DNA from: Paludibacteraceae bacterium
Lineage (GTDB): Bacteria > Bacteroidota > Bacteroidia > Bacteroidales > Paludibacteraceae
DNA length: 63,618 nt
Assembly (NCBI GenBank): GCA_017483945.1
Contig: JAFUUE010000089.1
Span: forward strand, 1 to 63,618
Reading direction: 5' to 3'
In this document: in pieces, positions 49,784 to 59,430 of the stretch
Layout: every line of letters begins with the position of its first letter
Position numbering within the stretch: position 1 is the first letter of the stretch
The notes under the pieces: generated by a model
Told to the model about the DNA's origin: nothing
Databases searched by the model: none
The model's input: the letters and a program-made list of their open reading frames with translations, nothing else
Made by a program: the position numbers and the translations under genes

Positions 49784-50779
49784 ATGATTATGTCTCCACG
49801 TGTAGCAATTCTCGGCTCAGGCTCCTGGGCAACAGCCCTGGCCAAAATAGTGATGACCAACCAGATGAACATCAGTTGGTTCGTGCGACGCCAACAGACC
49901 ATCGACGAGTTCATCGAGACCGGACGTAACCCCGGCTACCTCTCCACGGCCTCGTTCGACACCAACCGCATCCGCTTCTCTACGGACATCAACGAAGTCA
50001 TCTCCCAATCGGATATCCTCATACTGGCTATCCCTTCACCCTATATCAAGCAGTCGCTCAAGAAGATACGCCGCTCCCTGAGGCAGAAGACCGTCGTGTC
50101 TGCCGTCAAGGGACTCATCCCCGACGACAACCTCATCGTCACCGACTACCTCCACCGGCGGTTCAATATCCCGACCGACCAGCTGGGCGTGATTGCCGGA
50201 CCGTGCCATGCCGAGGAGATTGCTCTGGAACGACTCAGCTACCTCACCATCGGCTGCGAGGACCTGCAGCGGGCACGCGACATCGCACAGCTCTTCAACA
50301 CCAGCTACGTCCGCACGACCGTCAGCCGAGACGTCAGCGGACTGGAGTACTGCTCCGTGATGAAGAACATCTACGCCACGGCCGCCGGCATGTGCCAAAG
50401 CCTGCACTATGGCGATAACTTCCAGGCCGTGCTCCTGAGCAATGCCATTCAGGAGATGCAACGATTCACCGATGCCGTCACGCATAACCGACGCGATGTC
50501 AATGCCTCCGGCTATCTCGGAGACCTACTCGTCACATCCTACAGCAAGTTCTCACGCAACCGCCAGTTCGGACAGATGCTCGGCATGGGATACTCCGTCC
50601 GCGCCGCACAGCTGGAGATGGAGATGGTCGCCGAGGGATACTACGGCACACATGCTATCTACCTGGCTAACCAGAAGATGCACGTCTCTCTCCCTATCGT
50701 GGACGCCATGTACGACATCATCTTCAACCAGAAAGCACCGGCACCCGTCATTCGACAACTCACCGAGCAACTCATCTAA
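49784..50779 (+). CDS. gpsA: Glycerol-3-phosphate dehydrogenase (NAD(P)+)
   Basis: It reduces dihydroxyacetone phosphate to sn-glycerol-3-phosphate for phospholipid synthesis, in the cytosol. The protein has 331 aa. The Rossmann motif is AILGSGSWATALAKIV. ILAIPSPYIKQSLKK and VIAGPCHAEEIALERLSYLT (substrate region), the catalytic-Lys segment SGLEYCSVMKNIYATAAGMC and GYLGDLLVTSYSKFSRNRQF match GpsA. The start could be 49784 or ATG 49790. It lies 34 bp after lysS and probably shares its transcript. Confidence 0.95.
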   Translation: MIMSPRVAILGSGSWATALAKIVMTNQMNISWFVRRQQTIDEFIETGRNPGYLSTASFDTNRIRFSTDINEVISQSDILILAIPSPYIKQSLKKIRRSLRQKTVVSAVKGLIPDDNLIVTDYLHRRFNIPTDQLGVIAGPCHAEEIALERLSYLTIGCEDLQRARDIAQLFNTSYVRTTVSRDVSGLEYCSVMKNIYATAAGMCQSLHYGDNFQAVLLSNAIQEMQRFTDAVTHNRRDVNASGYLGDLLVTSYSKFSRNRQFGQMLGMGYSVRAAQLEMEMVAEGYYGTHAIYLANQKMHVSLPIVDAMYDIIFNQKAPAPVIRQLTEQLI

Positions 50780-50806
50780 TCGTATCAATCTATAAAAACA
50801 ACAAAT

Positions 50807-51307
50807 ATGAAAAAGACACTCGTTTCCATGATGGCCCTCTGCGCCATCGCACTGACATCTTGCGGCGTACTCTCCGGCACCGCTAACAAGCAAGCCCAAC
50901 CCGCACAAACAACCACAGTCGCCACCACCGATGCCGCCACGCAGGGACAATCGGCCGGAGCAGCCCTCAAGAGCCTCTATGCCCAGTACAAAACCGACGG
51001 ACGCTTCGATACCAAGAACCTCAACAACATCATCAACACGCTCCAACTGGTCAACGCATGCTCCGACCTCAAGAACAACGTCAAGCAGGGAGACTACTGG
51101 AAGAACTTCGCCTCAGGACTCATCCTCGGCTCCGAACAACTCGTCACCGAGAAGATAGCCCAACCTGTCACCGAGCAACTCAATAACCTCGCCGAGCAGG
51201 TGGACACCACCAAACTACAACAGGCTACCACCGACGCCTCCGCTGCCGCAAGCAGCATCGGACAAGCCGCAAGCAGCCTCACCAGCCTATTCAGCCTCTT
51301 CAAGTAA
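50807..51307 (+). CDS. Small lipoprotein of unknown function
   Basis: The protein has 166 aa with a lipoprotein signal ending ALTSCGVLS (Cys19). After a Thr/Gln/Ala-rich linker (residues about 25-50) come two helical stretches: [20 protein letters not shown] ... [20 protein letters not shown] and [20 protein letters not shown]. The C-terminal tail is Ala/Ser/Thr-rich with Leu/Phe at the very end ([11 protein letters not shown]). It resembles small Bacteroidales lipoproteins found near gpsA, but I know no function. It lies 27 bp after gpsA and 7 bp before pepT. Confidence 0.75.
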   Translation: MKKTLVSMMALCAIALTSCGVLSGTANKQAQPAQTTTVATTDAATQGQSAGAALKSLYAQYKTDGRFDTKNLNNIINTLQLVNACSDLKNNVKQGDYWKNFASGLILGSEQLVTEKIAQPVTEQLNNLAEQVDTTKLQQATTDASAAASSIGQAASSLTSLFSLFK

Positions 51308-51314
51308 TGCCGTT

Positions 51315-52526
51315 ATGACTCTTACTGAACGCTTCCTGAAGTACGTCAGCTTCTGCACCACTTCAGACGAGAACACCAACCTCACGCCCTCAACACCCGG
51401 ACAGATGGAGTTCGCGCAATACCTGCGTGACGAACTGACCGCGCTGGGCATGACCGATGTCCTGCTGGACGACAACGGCTACGTCACGGCGACACTGCCC
51501 GCTAACTGCGAGGGCAAACCCGTCATCGGATTCATCGCCCATATGGATACCGCCCCCGACGCCAGCGGCAAGAACGTCCAACCACGCATCGTACGCAACT
51601 ACGACGGCGGAGACATCCTCCTCAACGAGGCGGAGAATATCATACTTGAGACCGCCAAATACCCCGAGATACTCAACTACCGCGGACAGGACATCATCGT
51701 CACCAACGGCAAGACACTCCTCGGAGCCGACGACAAGGCCGGACTCGCAGAGATAGTCACCGCCATGGACTACCTGCTCCGACATCCCGAAATCAAGCAC
51801 GGTAAGATACGCATCGGCTTCACACCCGACGAAGAGATAGGCCAAGGAGCCGACCATTTTGACGTCAAGGCGTTTGGCTGCGACTGGGCCTATACCATGG
51901 ACGGCGGTGCAATAGGCGAGTTGGAGTTTGAGAACTTCAATGCCGCCGCCTGCAAGATTCATGTCCATGGCGTCAACGTCCACCCGGGCTCTGCCTACCA
52001 TAAGATGCAGAACTCCATGCGTATCGCCTACCAGCTGGCCGTCATGCTGCCCCGCTGGGAGACGCCCGAACATACCGAAGGCTACGAAGGTTTCTACCAT
52101 CTCATCGGCATGAACGGGACCGTAGAAGAGACCACCCTCAGTTATATCATCCGTGACCATGACCGCGCACGCTTCGAGAGCCGCAAACGTGAGTTGGAGC
52201 ACCTTGTCCGCAAGGTCAACCGCGAGTACGGAGAAGGCACCGCCGAGATTGAGATGCGCGACCAGTACTACAACATGCGCGAGAAAATCGAACCCGTCAT
52301 GCACATCATTGACCTGGCCGAAGAGGCAATGAAGGCTGTTGGCGTCACGCCTAAAGTCAAGCCCATCCGTGGCGGCACGGACGGCGCCAGACTCTCCTTC
52401 GAAGGACTCCCCTGCCCGAACATCTTCGCCGGAGGCGAGAACTTCCACAGCCGGTTTGAGTACCTCCCAATACCCAGCATGGAGAAGGCCTGCCAAGTAA
52501 TCCTCGAAATCATACGAATGGCATAA
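51315..52526 (+). CDS. pepT: Peptidase T (tripeptide aminopeptidase)
   Basis: A zinc aminopeptidase of family M20 that releases the N-terminal residue of tripeptides in the cytosol. The protein has 403 aa, normal length. Zinc and catalytic motifs are present: [19 protein letters not shown] (metal His and catalytic Asp), [20 protein letters not shown] (bridging Asp), [19 protein letters not shown] (catalytic and metal Glu), TMDGG and [10 protein letters not shown]. The dimerisation lid (residues about 205-310) and the final zinc-binding His in [16 protein letters not shown] are intact. Confidence 0.95.
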   Translation: MTLTERFLKYVSFCTTSDENTNLTPSTPGQMEFAQYLRDELTALGMTDVLLDDNGYVTATLPANCEGKPVIGFIAHMDTAPDASGKNVQPRIVRNYDGGDILLNEAENIILETAKYPEILNYRGQDIIVTNGKTLLGADDKAGLAEIVTAMDYLLRHPEIKHGKIRIGFTPDEEIGQGADHFDVKAFGCDWAYTMDGGAIGELEFENFNAAACKIHVHGVNVHPGSAYHKMQNSMRIAYQLAVMLPRWETPEHTEGYEGFYHLIGMNGTVEETTLSYIIRDHDRARFESRKRELEHLVRKVNREYGEGTAEIEMRDQYYNMREKIEPVMHIIDLAEEAMKAVGVTPKVKPIRGGTDGARLSFEGLPCPNIFAGGENFHSRFEYLPIPSMEKACQVILEIIRMA

Positions 52527-52543
52527 TAACTAAACACATGAAC

Positions 52544-52572
52544 AAATGGTAAATGACCAAATGGTAAATCTC
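52544..52572 (+). repeat. 15-bp duplication at the gcvT start
   Basis: AAATGGTAAATGACC followed by AAATGGTAAATCTC. The duplication places two in-frame ATG codons (52546 and 52561) in near-identical context. Confidence 0.65.
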
Positions 52573-53652
52573 AAAACAACCCCCTTCACGGATATCCACA
52601 TCGCCCTCGGCGCCAAGATGGCCGAGTTCGCGGGATTCAACATGCCTATCCAGTACCCCACCGGCATCAATCGGGAGCACCAAATCGTCCGCGAGGGCGT
52701 CGGAGTATTCGATGTCAGCCACATGGGCGAGTTCTGGGTCAAAGGAGAACGCGCACTCGACTTCCTTCAGTACATCACCACCAATGACCTCAGCGTCATA
52801 CCCGCCGGCAAGGCGCAATACACCTGCATGCCCAATGGAAAAGGAGGCATCGTCGATGACCTCATCATCTATAAGTACTCCACCACCAAATACCTACTCG
52901 TCGTCAATGCCGGCAATATCGACAAGGACTGGGAATGGGTGAATAAAATCCGCGATTCACGCGCGGACTTTTCCGAAGTAATCCTAGACAATGCAAGTAG
53001 CAAGTACGGACAATTAGCCGTACAGGGACCTAAGGCTACCGAACTCCTCCAACTGCTCACAGACGCCGACCTTAAGTCGATTCCTTACTACGCCTTCCGC
53101 GAATGGTCTTTTGCGGGCGTACAGGGTGTTATTCTCAGCAATACAGGCTACACCGGCGCCGGAGGATTCGAACTCTATTTCCCCGCTGAAGCCGGACGCC
53201 AGATATGGGACGCTCTCTTCCAAGTCGGCGAGCCCTTCGGACTGGCACCCATCGGACTCGGAGCACGAGACAGCCTGCGGCTTGAGAAATGGTACTGCCT
53301 CTACGGACACGACATCGACGACACCACCTCCCCTCTCGAGTCCGGACTCGGATGGATTACCAAACTGGACGCCAAAGACTTCATCGACTGCGACTTCCTA
53401 CGCCGACAGAAAGCCGAAGGTGTGCAACGCAAACTCGTCCATTTCCAAATGCTCGAACGTGCCATCCCTCGCAACGGATACACCATCTGCGACGCCGACG
53501 GAAACACCATCGGGCACGTCACCTCAGGTATCATGCTCCCGACTACCAAAGTCGGCATCGGAATGGGATATGTCTGCACACCGCAGGCCGTCAAGGATAA
53601 CACCATCTACGTCAATATCCGCGAGAAACTCCAACCGGCACAAATAGTCTGA
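52561..53652 (+). CDS. gcvT: Aminomethyltransferase (glycine cleavage T protein)
   Basis: It transfers the aminomethyl carbon from lipoylated H protein to tetrahydrofolate, releasing ammonia. ATG 52561 ([20 protein letters not shown]) fits the family start best; the in-frame ATG 52546 produced by the 15-bp duplication would add five residues, giving 368 aa. [58 protein letters not shown] and [20 protein letters not shown] are GcvT motifs, followed by the C-terminal barrel. The P and H protein genes are not in the window. It is 19 bp after pepT and 15 bp before the ABC-F gene. Confidence 0.95.
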   Translation: MVNLKTTPFTDIHIALGAKMAEFAGFNMPIQYPTGINREHQIVREGVGVFDVSHMGEFWVKGERALDFLQYITTNDLSVIPAGKAQYTCMPNGKGGIVDDLIIYKYSTTKYLLVVNAGNIDKDWEWVNKIRDSRADFSEVILDNASSKYGQLAVQGPKATELLQLLTDADLKSIPYYAFREWSFAGVQGVILSNTGYTGAGGFELYFPAEAGRQIWDALFQVGEPFGLAPIGLGARDSLRLEKWYCLYGHDIDDTTSPLESGLGWITKLDAKDFIDCDFLRRQKAEGVQRKLVHFQMLERAIPRNGYTICDADGNTIGHVTSGIMLPTTKVGIGMGYVCTPQAVKDNTIYVNIREKLQPAQIV

Positions 53653-53667
53653 CACACACCCTCTTAG

Positions 53668-55497
<1,830 letters not shown>

Positions 55498-55524
55498 AAT
55501 AACCTGCTGATTCCCAGACCCCCT

Positions 55525-55557
55525 AACAGACCTGGAACAGACCTGGAACAGACCTGA
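55525..55557 (-). repeat. 11-bp tandem array, three units (CAGGTnnGTT family, inverted)
   Basis: Plus strand: AACAGACCTGG, AACAGACCTGG, AACAGACCTGA, between the ABC-F stop and the deacetylase-like start. Read on the minus strand the units are CAGGTCTGTTC and the array runs into GTTAGG, as does the MnmA-tail array at 16900-16932. Confidence 0.82.
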
Positions 55558-55597
55558 CCATACTAATACCCAAGAAATTAGCCAATTACATAGCACC

Positions 55598-56803
55598 ATG
55601 TCCAACCAATCCGACCTACAACAACTCATCCGGTATATCCTCACCTTCCTGCTCTACGACAGCGAGCAGGCCGCTGCCTTGGTCGGATATACCGACAACC
55701 CCGCCGAATGGGATAAGTATCAGCTCGTTATACTCCCGTCCGGACACCTCGGCAAAGACTGGGTCCTCCCCGACCTCGCCAACCCGCGGCGCGAAGGCAA
55801 GTTCATCTCCTTGGACATCGTCTATAACACGGCCTTCTTCCTCTCCCGAGCGGAAGAACTGCTCACAACCGAGCGCGACGAGCACGGACGCTTCGCCGCG
55901 GCCTACTCCCTCTTGGGAGAGCAGAACCGCCTGCAGATACCCCTCCTCGACGAGTACAGCCGCTTCCTCACCAAAGCACTCGAACATGCCTGCGACGAGA
56001 CAGAGAGAACCTGCCCCGCACGACTCCCCGAACCCGGATTCAGCCGCATCTACCTCACACACGACATCGACTCCGTCGAGCAGTACCGCCACCTCCGCGG
56101 CGCGCTCGGAGGCATCGCACGGGGACAACTCCACCGGGTCTTCAACGCCTGGCGTGACATCCACAACGACCCCATCTATACCTTCCCATGGATTGTTGAG
56201 CAAGACAAGCAACTGCAACATAATGTGGATAATGTGGACATTATCTATTTCGTCAAGCATACACGCGGCTTCGGATACGACTATCCACAGTACTGCCTCC
56301 ACGGTCGCGACTACCGCCGCTTGGAGCACCTGCTCACCGCCTCCGGCGCACAACTCGGACTCCACAGCAGCTACTACGGCCACCTGCCACACACCCTCCC
56401 GGAGGCCCCGCAAGGAAGCCGCCTCCACCGCTCCCATTACCTCCGATGCTCCATCGACCAAATGGAACGACTCGTAGCGGCTGGCGTCACCGACGATTTC
56501 ACCATGGCCTTCCCCGACCGCGCCGGCTTCCGCCTGCAGACCACAAGACCCGCACGATGGATTAACCCTAAGACCTGGCAACTGACACCCCTCACCCTCC
56601 ATCCCCTCACGGTCATGGACTGCACCCTCTCCAATACCAATTACATGAACCTCTCCGAGGACGAAGCCTACTACTACTGCCAGCGCCTCTTCGACAAAGT
56701 CCGCCAGAACGCCGGAGAACTCGTCCTGCTCTGGCACAACAACATCTTCACACCCGACACCTACCACCGGCGTCTGTACACAGAATTACTCAAGTATATC
56801 TGA
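55598..56803 (+). CDS. Polysaccharide-deacetylase-like protein (DUF7033 type)
   Basis: The protein has 401 aa with no signal peptide. The N-terminal 120 residues match an accessory domain seen in front of deacetylase-like domains (DKYQLVILPSGHLGKDWVLP, ISLDIVYNTAFFLSRAEE). The rest is NodB-like: IYLTHDIDSVEQYRH supplies the metal-binding Asp pair, then IIYFVKHT, GAQLGLHSSYYGH with a metal His, RSHYLRC, and LVLLWHNNIF near the end. Such proteins sit in surface-polysaccharide clusters of Bacteroidetes. Substrate is unknown. It is the first of four closely packed genes (55598-59427). Confidence 0.78.
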   Translation: MSNQSDLQQLIRYILTFLLYDSEQAAALVGYTDNPAEWDKYQLVILPSGHLGKDWVLPDLANPRREGKFISLDIVYNTAFFLSRAEELLTTERDEHGRFAAAYSLLGEQNRLQIPLLDEYSRFLTKALEHACDETERTCPARLPEPGFSRIYLTHDIDSVEQYRHLRGALGGIARGQLHRVFNAWRDIHNDPIYTFPWIVEQDKQLQHNVDNVDIIYFVKHTRGFGYDYPQYCLHGRDYRRLEHLLTASGAQLGLHSSYYGHLPHTLPEAPQGSRLHRSHYLRCSIDQMERLVAAGVTDDFTMAFPDRAGFRLQTTRPARWINPKTWQLTPLTLHPLTVMDCTLSNTNYMNLSEDEAYYYCQRLFDKVRQNAGELVLLWHNNIFTPDTYHRRLYTELLKYI

Positions 56804-56827
56804 GGCACAACGACACACACAAAACAT

Positions 56828-58060
56828 ATGAAGCGCCTTCTCTTGCTAACTGACGCCCCTGCCGCACCGCTCTATGCCCCACGCATGCGGCATCTCATCT
56901 CCAATCTGGCACAAACAGGTTGGAATTGGATTGTTGTCAGCGAGAGAATACCGGCAGAACATTTCACATTCCCGGACTGTACCTATCTCCCCTTCACATT
57001 CTACAAAGAGGGGAATACAATATGGAATAAATGCTTATGGTTGGCGGATAAGTTGTTCGACATCAAGGAATACAGGTTGTTGCACTTCGTTCGACGACAT
57101 GTCCAACCATCTGACATCGACGCGATTGTCTGCTCCTCTTTCCACACCTTCCCGCTACCTGCTGCTGCACGATTGGCTCGGGAATGGCACTTGCCGTTAC
57201 TCATTGACTTGAGGGATATTGCCGAACAATGGGGCGATACGCCATACATGCAACATCCGCTCCACACACCATTCGGATGGCTGAACCGCTGCTTGACGCG
57301 ACTCTATACACGCCACTCCGTACGACTACGCAATAAGGCCCTGAGCCACGCACAAGTCGTCACAACGGTCTCCCCGTGGCATCAAGATGTACTTGCTAAA
57401 CTGCATCCCGATGTGCACCTCATTTATAATGGGTATGACTCACATACTTTCGTACCCAAGGATGAAGTTTCAGAGACCTTTGATATTACCTATACGGGCA
57501 AAATCTACGACTTCCGCTTACGTAGTCCGCAACTGCTCTTCCAAACTCTCGAAACCATGCAGCAACAGGGGCTGCTCCCCTCTACTCTACACGTGCACTT
57601 CTACTGTGAGCCGACTATTCACACTGCACTGCAAGAGTTGGCTGAACAATATCATATCAGTCACTTGGTTCATATCCACTCATATGTTCCGCAAAACCGG
57701 ATTACGCCGCTGCTCCATCAGTCCTCTATCTGCCTGTTACTGACCAACAAGGCAAGTTCCTCTGGCCCCCACGGCATCCTCACCACCAAGTTCTTCGAAG
57801 CGCTCGGCGTCGAGAAACCCGTCCTCTGTGTCCGCTCCGACGAGGAGTGCCTCGCCCGAGTCATACGCGACACCAACGCCGGCATTGCCGCCACCTCCGT
57901 CGCGGAGGTTCAAGCCTTTATCCTCGATAAGTACCGCGAATGGCAACACCGCGGCTATACCCGCCAACCCGTCAACGCCGAGCAGAAGCAACTCTTCACA
58001 CGCCGGCGTCAGGCGCAACAGTTCGAATCCCTCTTCCTCAAACTCCTCAATGAGCGATAA
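56828..58060 (+). CDS. Glycosyltransferase, GT4-like
   Basis: The protein has 410 aa in a two-Rossmann-fold GT-B layout. The N-terminal half begins LLLLTDAPAAPLYAPRMRHL and contains PLLIDLRDIAEQWGDTPYMQ. The C-terminal half has DITYTGKIYDFRLRSPQLLF, SYVPQNRITPLLHQSSICLL and the donor-binding TTKFFEALGVEKPVLCVRSD. Membership in family GT4 is likely; sugar and acceptor are unknown. By eye the first three quarters (56828 to about 57750) are more AT-rich and use other codons than the last quarter and the neighbours, which suggests recombination or transfer. Its last 11 bases overlap the HAD gene. Confidence 0.82.
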   Translation: MKRLLLLTDAPAAPLYAPRMRHLISNLAQTGWNWIVVSERIPAEHFTFPDCTYLPFTFYKEGNTIWNKCLWLADKLFDIKEYRLLHFVRRHVQPSDIDAIVCSSFHTFPLPAAARLAREWHLPLLIDLRDIAEQWGDTPYMQHPLHTPFGWLNRCLTRLYTRHSVRLRNKALSHAQVVTTVSPWHQDVLAKLHPDVHLIYNGYDSHTFVPKDEVSETFDITYTGKIYDFRLRSPQLLFQTLETMQQQGLLPSTLHVHFYCEPTIHTALQELAEQYHISHLVHIHSYVPQNRITPLLHQSSICLLLTNKASSSGPHGILTTKFFEALGVEKPVLCVRSDEECLARVIRDTNAGIAATSVAEVQAFILDKYREWQHRGYTRQPVNAEQKQLFTRRRQAQQFESLFLKLLNER

Positions 58061-58589
58061 ACGAACCATATTAGTGGACATCTGTTGGACGCTCTTCTAC
58101 TCCAACACGACCTACGACTTCCTCCACATCAAGGGGAATCCGCTCAACTCGCTCATATATCGTCTGTTCCGCCATGACCTCGTGCGCAGCAGAGCCATCA
58201 AGAGGTTTAACCGCCTCACCTCGGAAGAACAGCGCACACAAGCCGAACACTTCTACAACCACTACCTCGAACCACGCAAAATAGCAGAAGTCTGGGCTCT
58301 CCTCAAGGACAGAGACGTCATTCTCGTCTCTCACACCATGCCCGTCATTGCGCAAACCGTCGCTGAACACATAGGAGCCAAAGCCTTCTATGCCACTCCG
58401 CAGAAAGAAGATGTCCTCCCTCTCTATTCCGACTTCGACATCATCACCGACAACCTGACCGACCTACCGCTCATCCGTCGTGCCGCACATGCGACTATCC
58501 TGACATACAACAACCGCGACCGCTGGCTACGCCGGCTGCCCGACACACACAACATCACCTTCATTGACACCAACCGAACCCGATATTAG
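58050..58589 (+). CDS. HAD-like protein with altered catalytic motif
   Basis: ATG 58050 gives 179 aa (MSDKRTILVDICWTLFYSNT). The fold pattern is that of the HAD superfamily: motif I LVDICWTL, motif II VILVSHTM, a Lys-containing AFYATPQKED and motif III SDFDIITDNLTDLPLI. In phosphatases motif I is DxDx[T/V]; here the second Asp is Cys (DICWT), so the general acid is missing and normal phosphatase activity is doubtful. It overlaps the glycosyltransferase stop by 11 bp and the next start by about 26 bp. Confidence 0.7.
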   Translation: MSDKRTILVDICWTLFYSNTTYDFLHIKGNPLNSLIYRLFRHDLVRSRAIKRFNRLTSEEQRTQAEHFYNHYLEPRKIAEVWALLKDRDVILVSHTMPVIAQTVAEHIGAKAFYATPQKEDVLPLYSDFDIITDNLTDLPLIRRAAHATILTYNNRDRWLRRLPDTHNITFIDTNRTRY

Positions 58590-59427
58590 ACTGCGATATA
58601 CCCGCCCGTATATCCCGAACGCGGTGTTCTACATCCCGTTCGCCTATTACTATGTCGTGCGCTTGGGTACACTCCCCAAGTTGCTCTCTTGGATGCTCAT
58701 CTACCTCATGCCCACGGCCTTCTATTCGGCTGTCGGCTATAGCGGCCCGTGGCCTCTCTTCGCCCTCTCGTACCTTCTGGTCCTCTTGGCGACATTCAGC
58801 CTCTATGAGTGCGGTTATATCATCAACGACACCGTCTCTGTCCGCCGCGAGGAACAACCCGCCATCCGCCTCTATGACCGCAATCTGTCCCACTTTGCCC
58901 GTTGGCAAGCCTGCATCCTCGGCGCACGCCTCCTCTATGCCCTGACAGCCCTCCTCGGCCTCTACCTGCTGTGCCGCGACACCACGGTCATCTGCCATAT
59001 AGGACTCGCCCTCTTGGCTATGTGCCTGCTGTTCGCGCTATACAACCGCTGCCGAAGCCGCAACAACGTATGGCTCTACCCCCTGTTGGTCTGCTCGCGC
59101 TACCTGCCTTTCCTGCTACTCTTCCCCCATCCGAGAACTATATACCTGTTGCTCTTCCTCTCCTTCCCTCTTCTGAATGCACTGGAGCGTTTCTCCATGC
59201 CGCGCTACCGATGGCCGCTCATGCGCACACTCATGCCCGATGAGCCCTCCAAGACACGCTTCCGCGTAGCCTACTACATACTACTCGTGCTCATCACAAC
59301 ACCGCTCATACTCCTCACCGAACACTCCTGGGAGTGGTTGCTCCCTATATATATACTCTGCGCCTACCGTATTGCACTGGCTCTATGGCTGCGCACACAC
59401 CATCCTGACAATTACCTAAATGGATAA
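58564..59427 (+). CDS. Polytopic membrane protein, UbiA-prenyltransferase-like
   Basis: The start is uncertain: TTG 58564 keeps the full frame (287 aa), and no ATG occurs before the first membrane segment. Seven or eight hydrophobic segments are visible (LLSWMLIYLMPTAFYSAVGY, LFALSYLLVLLATFSLYECG, LLYALTALLGLYLLC, TVICHIGLALLAMCLLFALY, YLPFLLLF, VAYYILLVLITTPLILL). The loop YECGYIINDTVSVRREEQPA resembles the first conserved loop of UbiA-type enzymes found in polysaccharide clusters, but the Asp-rich motif is incomplete. A lipid-carrier or decaprenyl-phosphate-related step is possible. Function is unproven. Confidence 0.5.
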   Translation: MTPTEPDIRLRYTRPYIPNAVFYIPFAYYYVVRLGTLPKLLSWMLIYLMPTAFYSAVGYSGPWPLFALSYLLVLLATFSLYECGYIINDTVSVRREEQPAIRLYDRNLSHFARWQACILGARLLYALTALLGLYLLCRDTTVICHIGLALLAMCLLFALYNRCRSRNNVWLYPLLVCSRYLPFLLLFPHPRTIYLLLFLSFPLLNALERFSMPRYRWPLMRTLMPDEPSKTRFRVAYYILLVLITTPLILLTEHSWEWLLPIYILCAYRIALALWLRTHHPDNYLNG

Positions 59428-59430
59428 AAT

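Noticed and set aside
57828-58049. Longer N-terminus for the HAD-like protein
   Set aside because: It is the shadow of the glycosyltransferase end in another frame; low-complexity Ser/Pro/Asn sequence.
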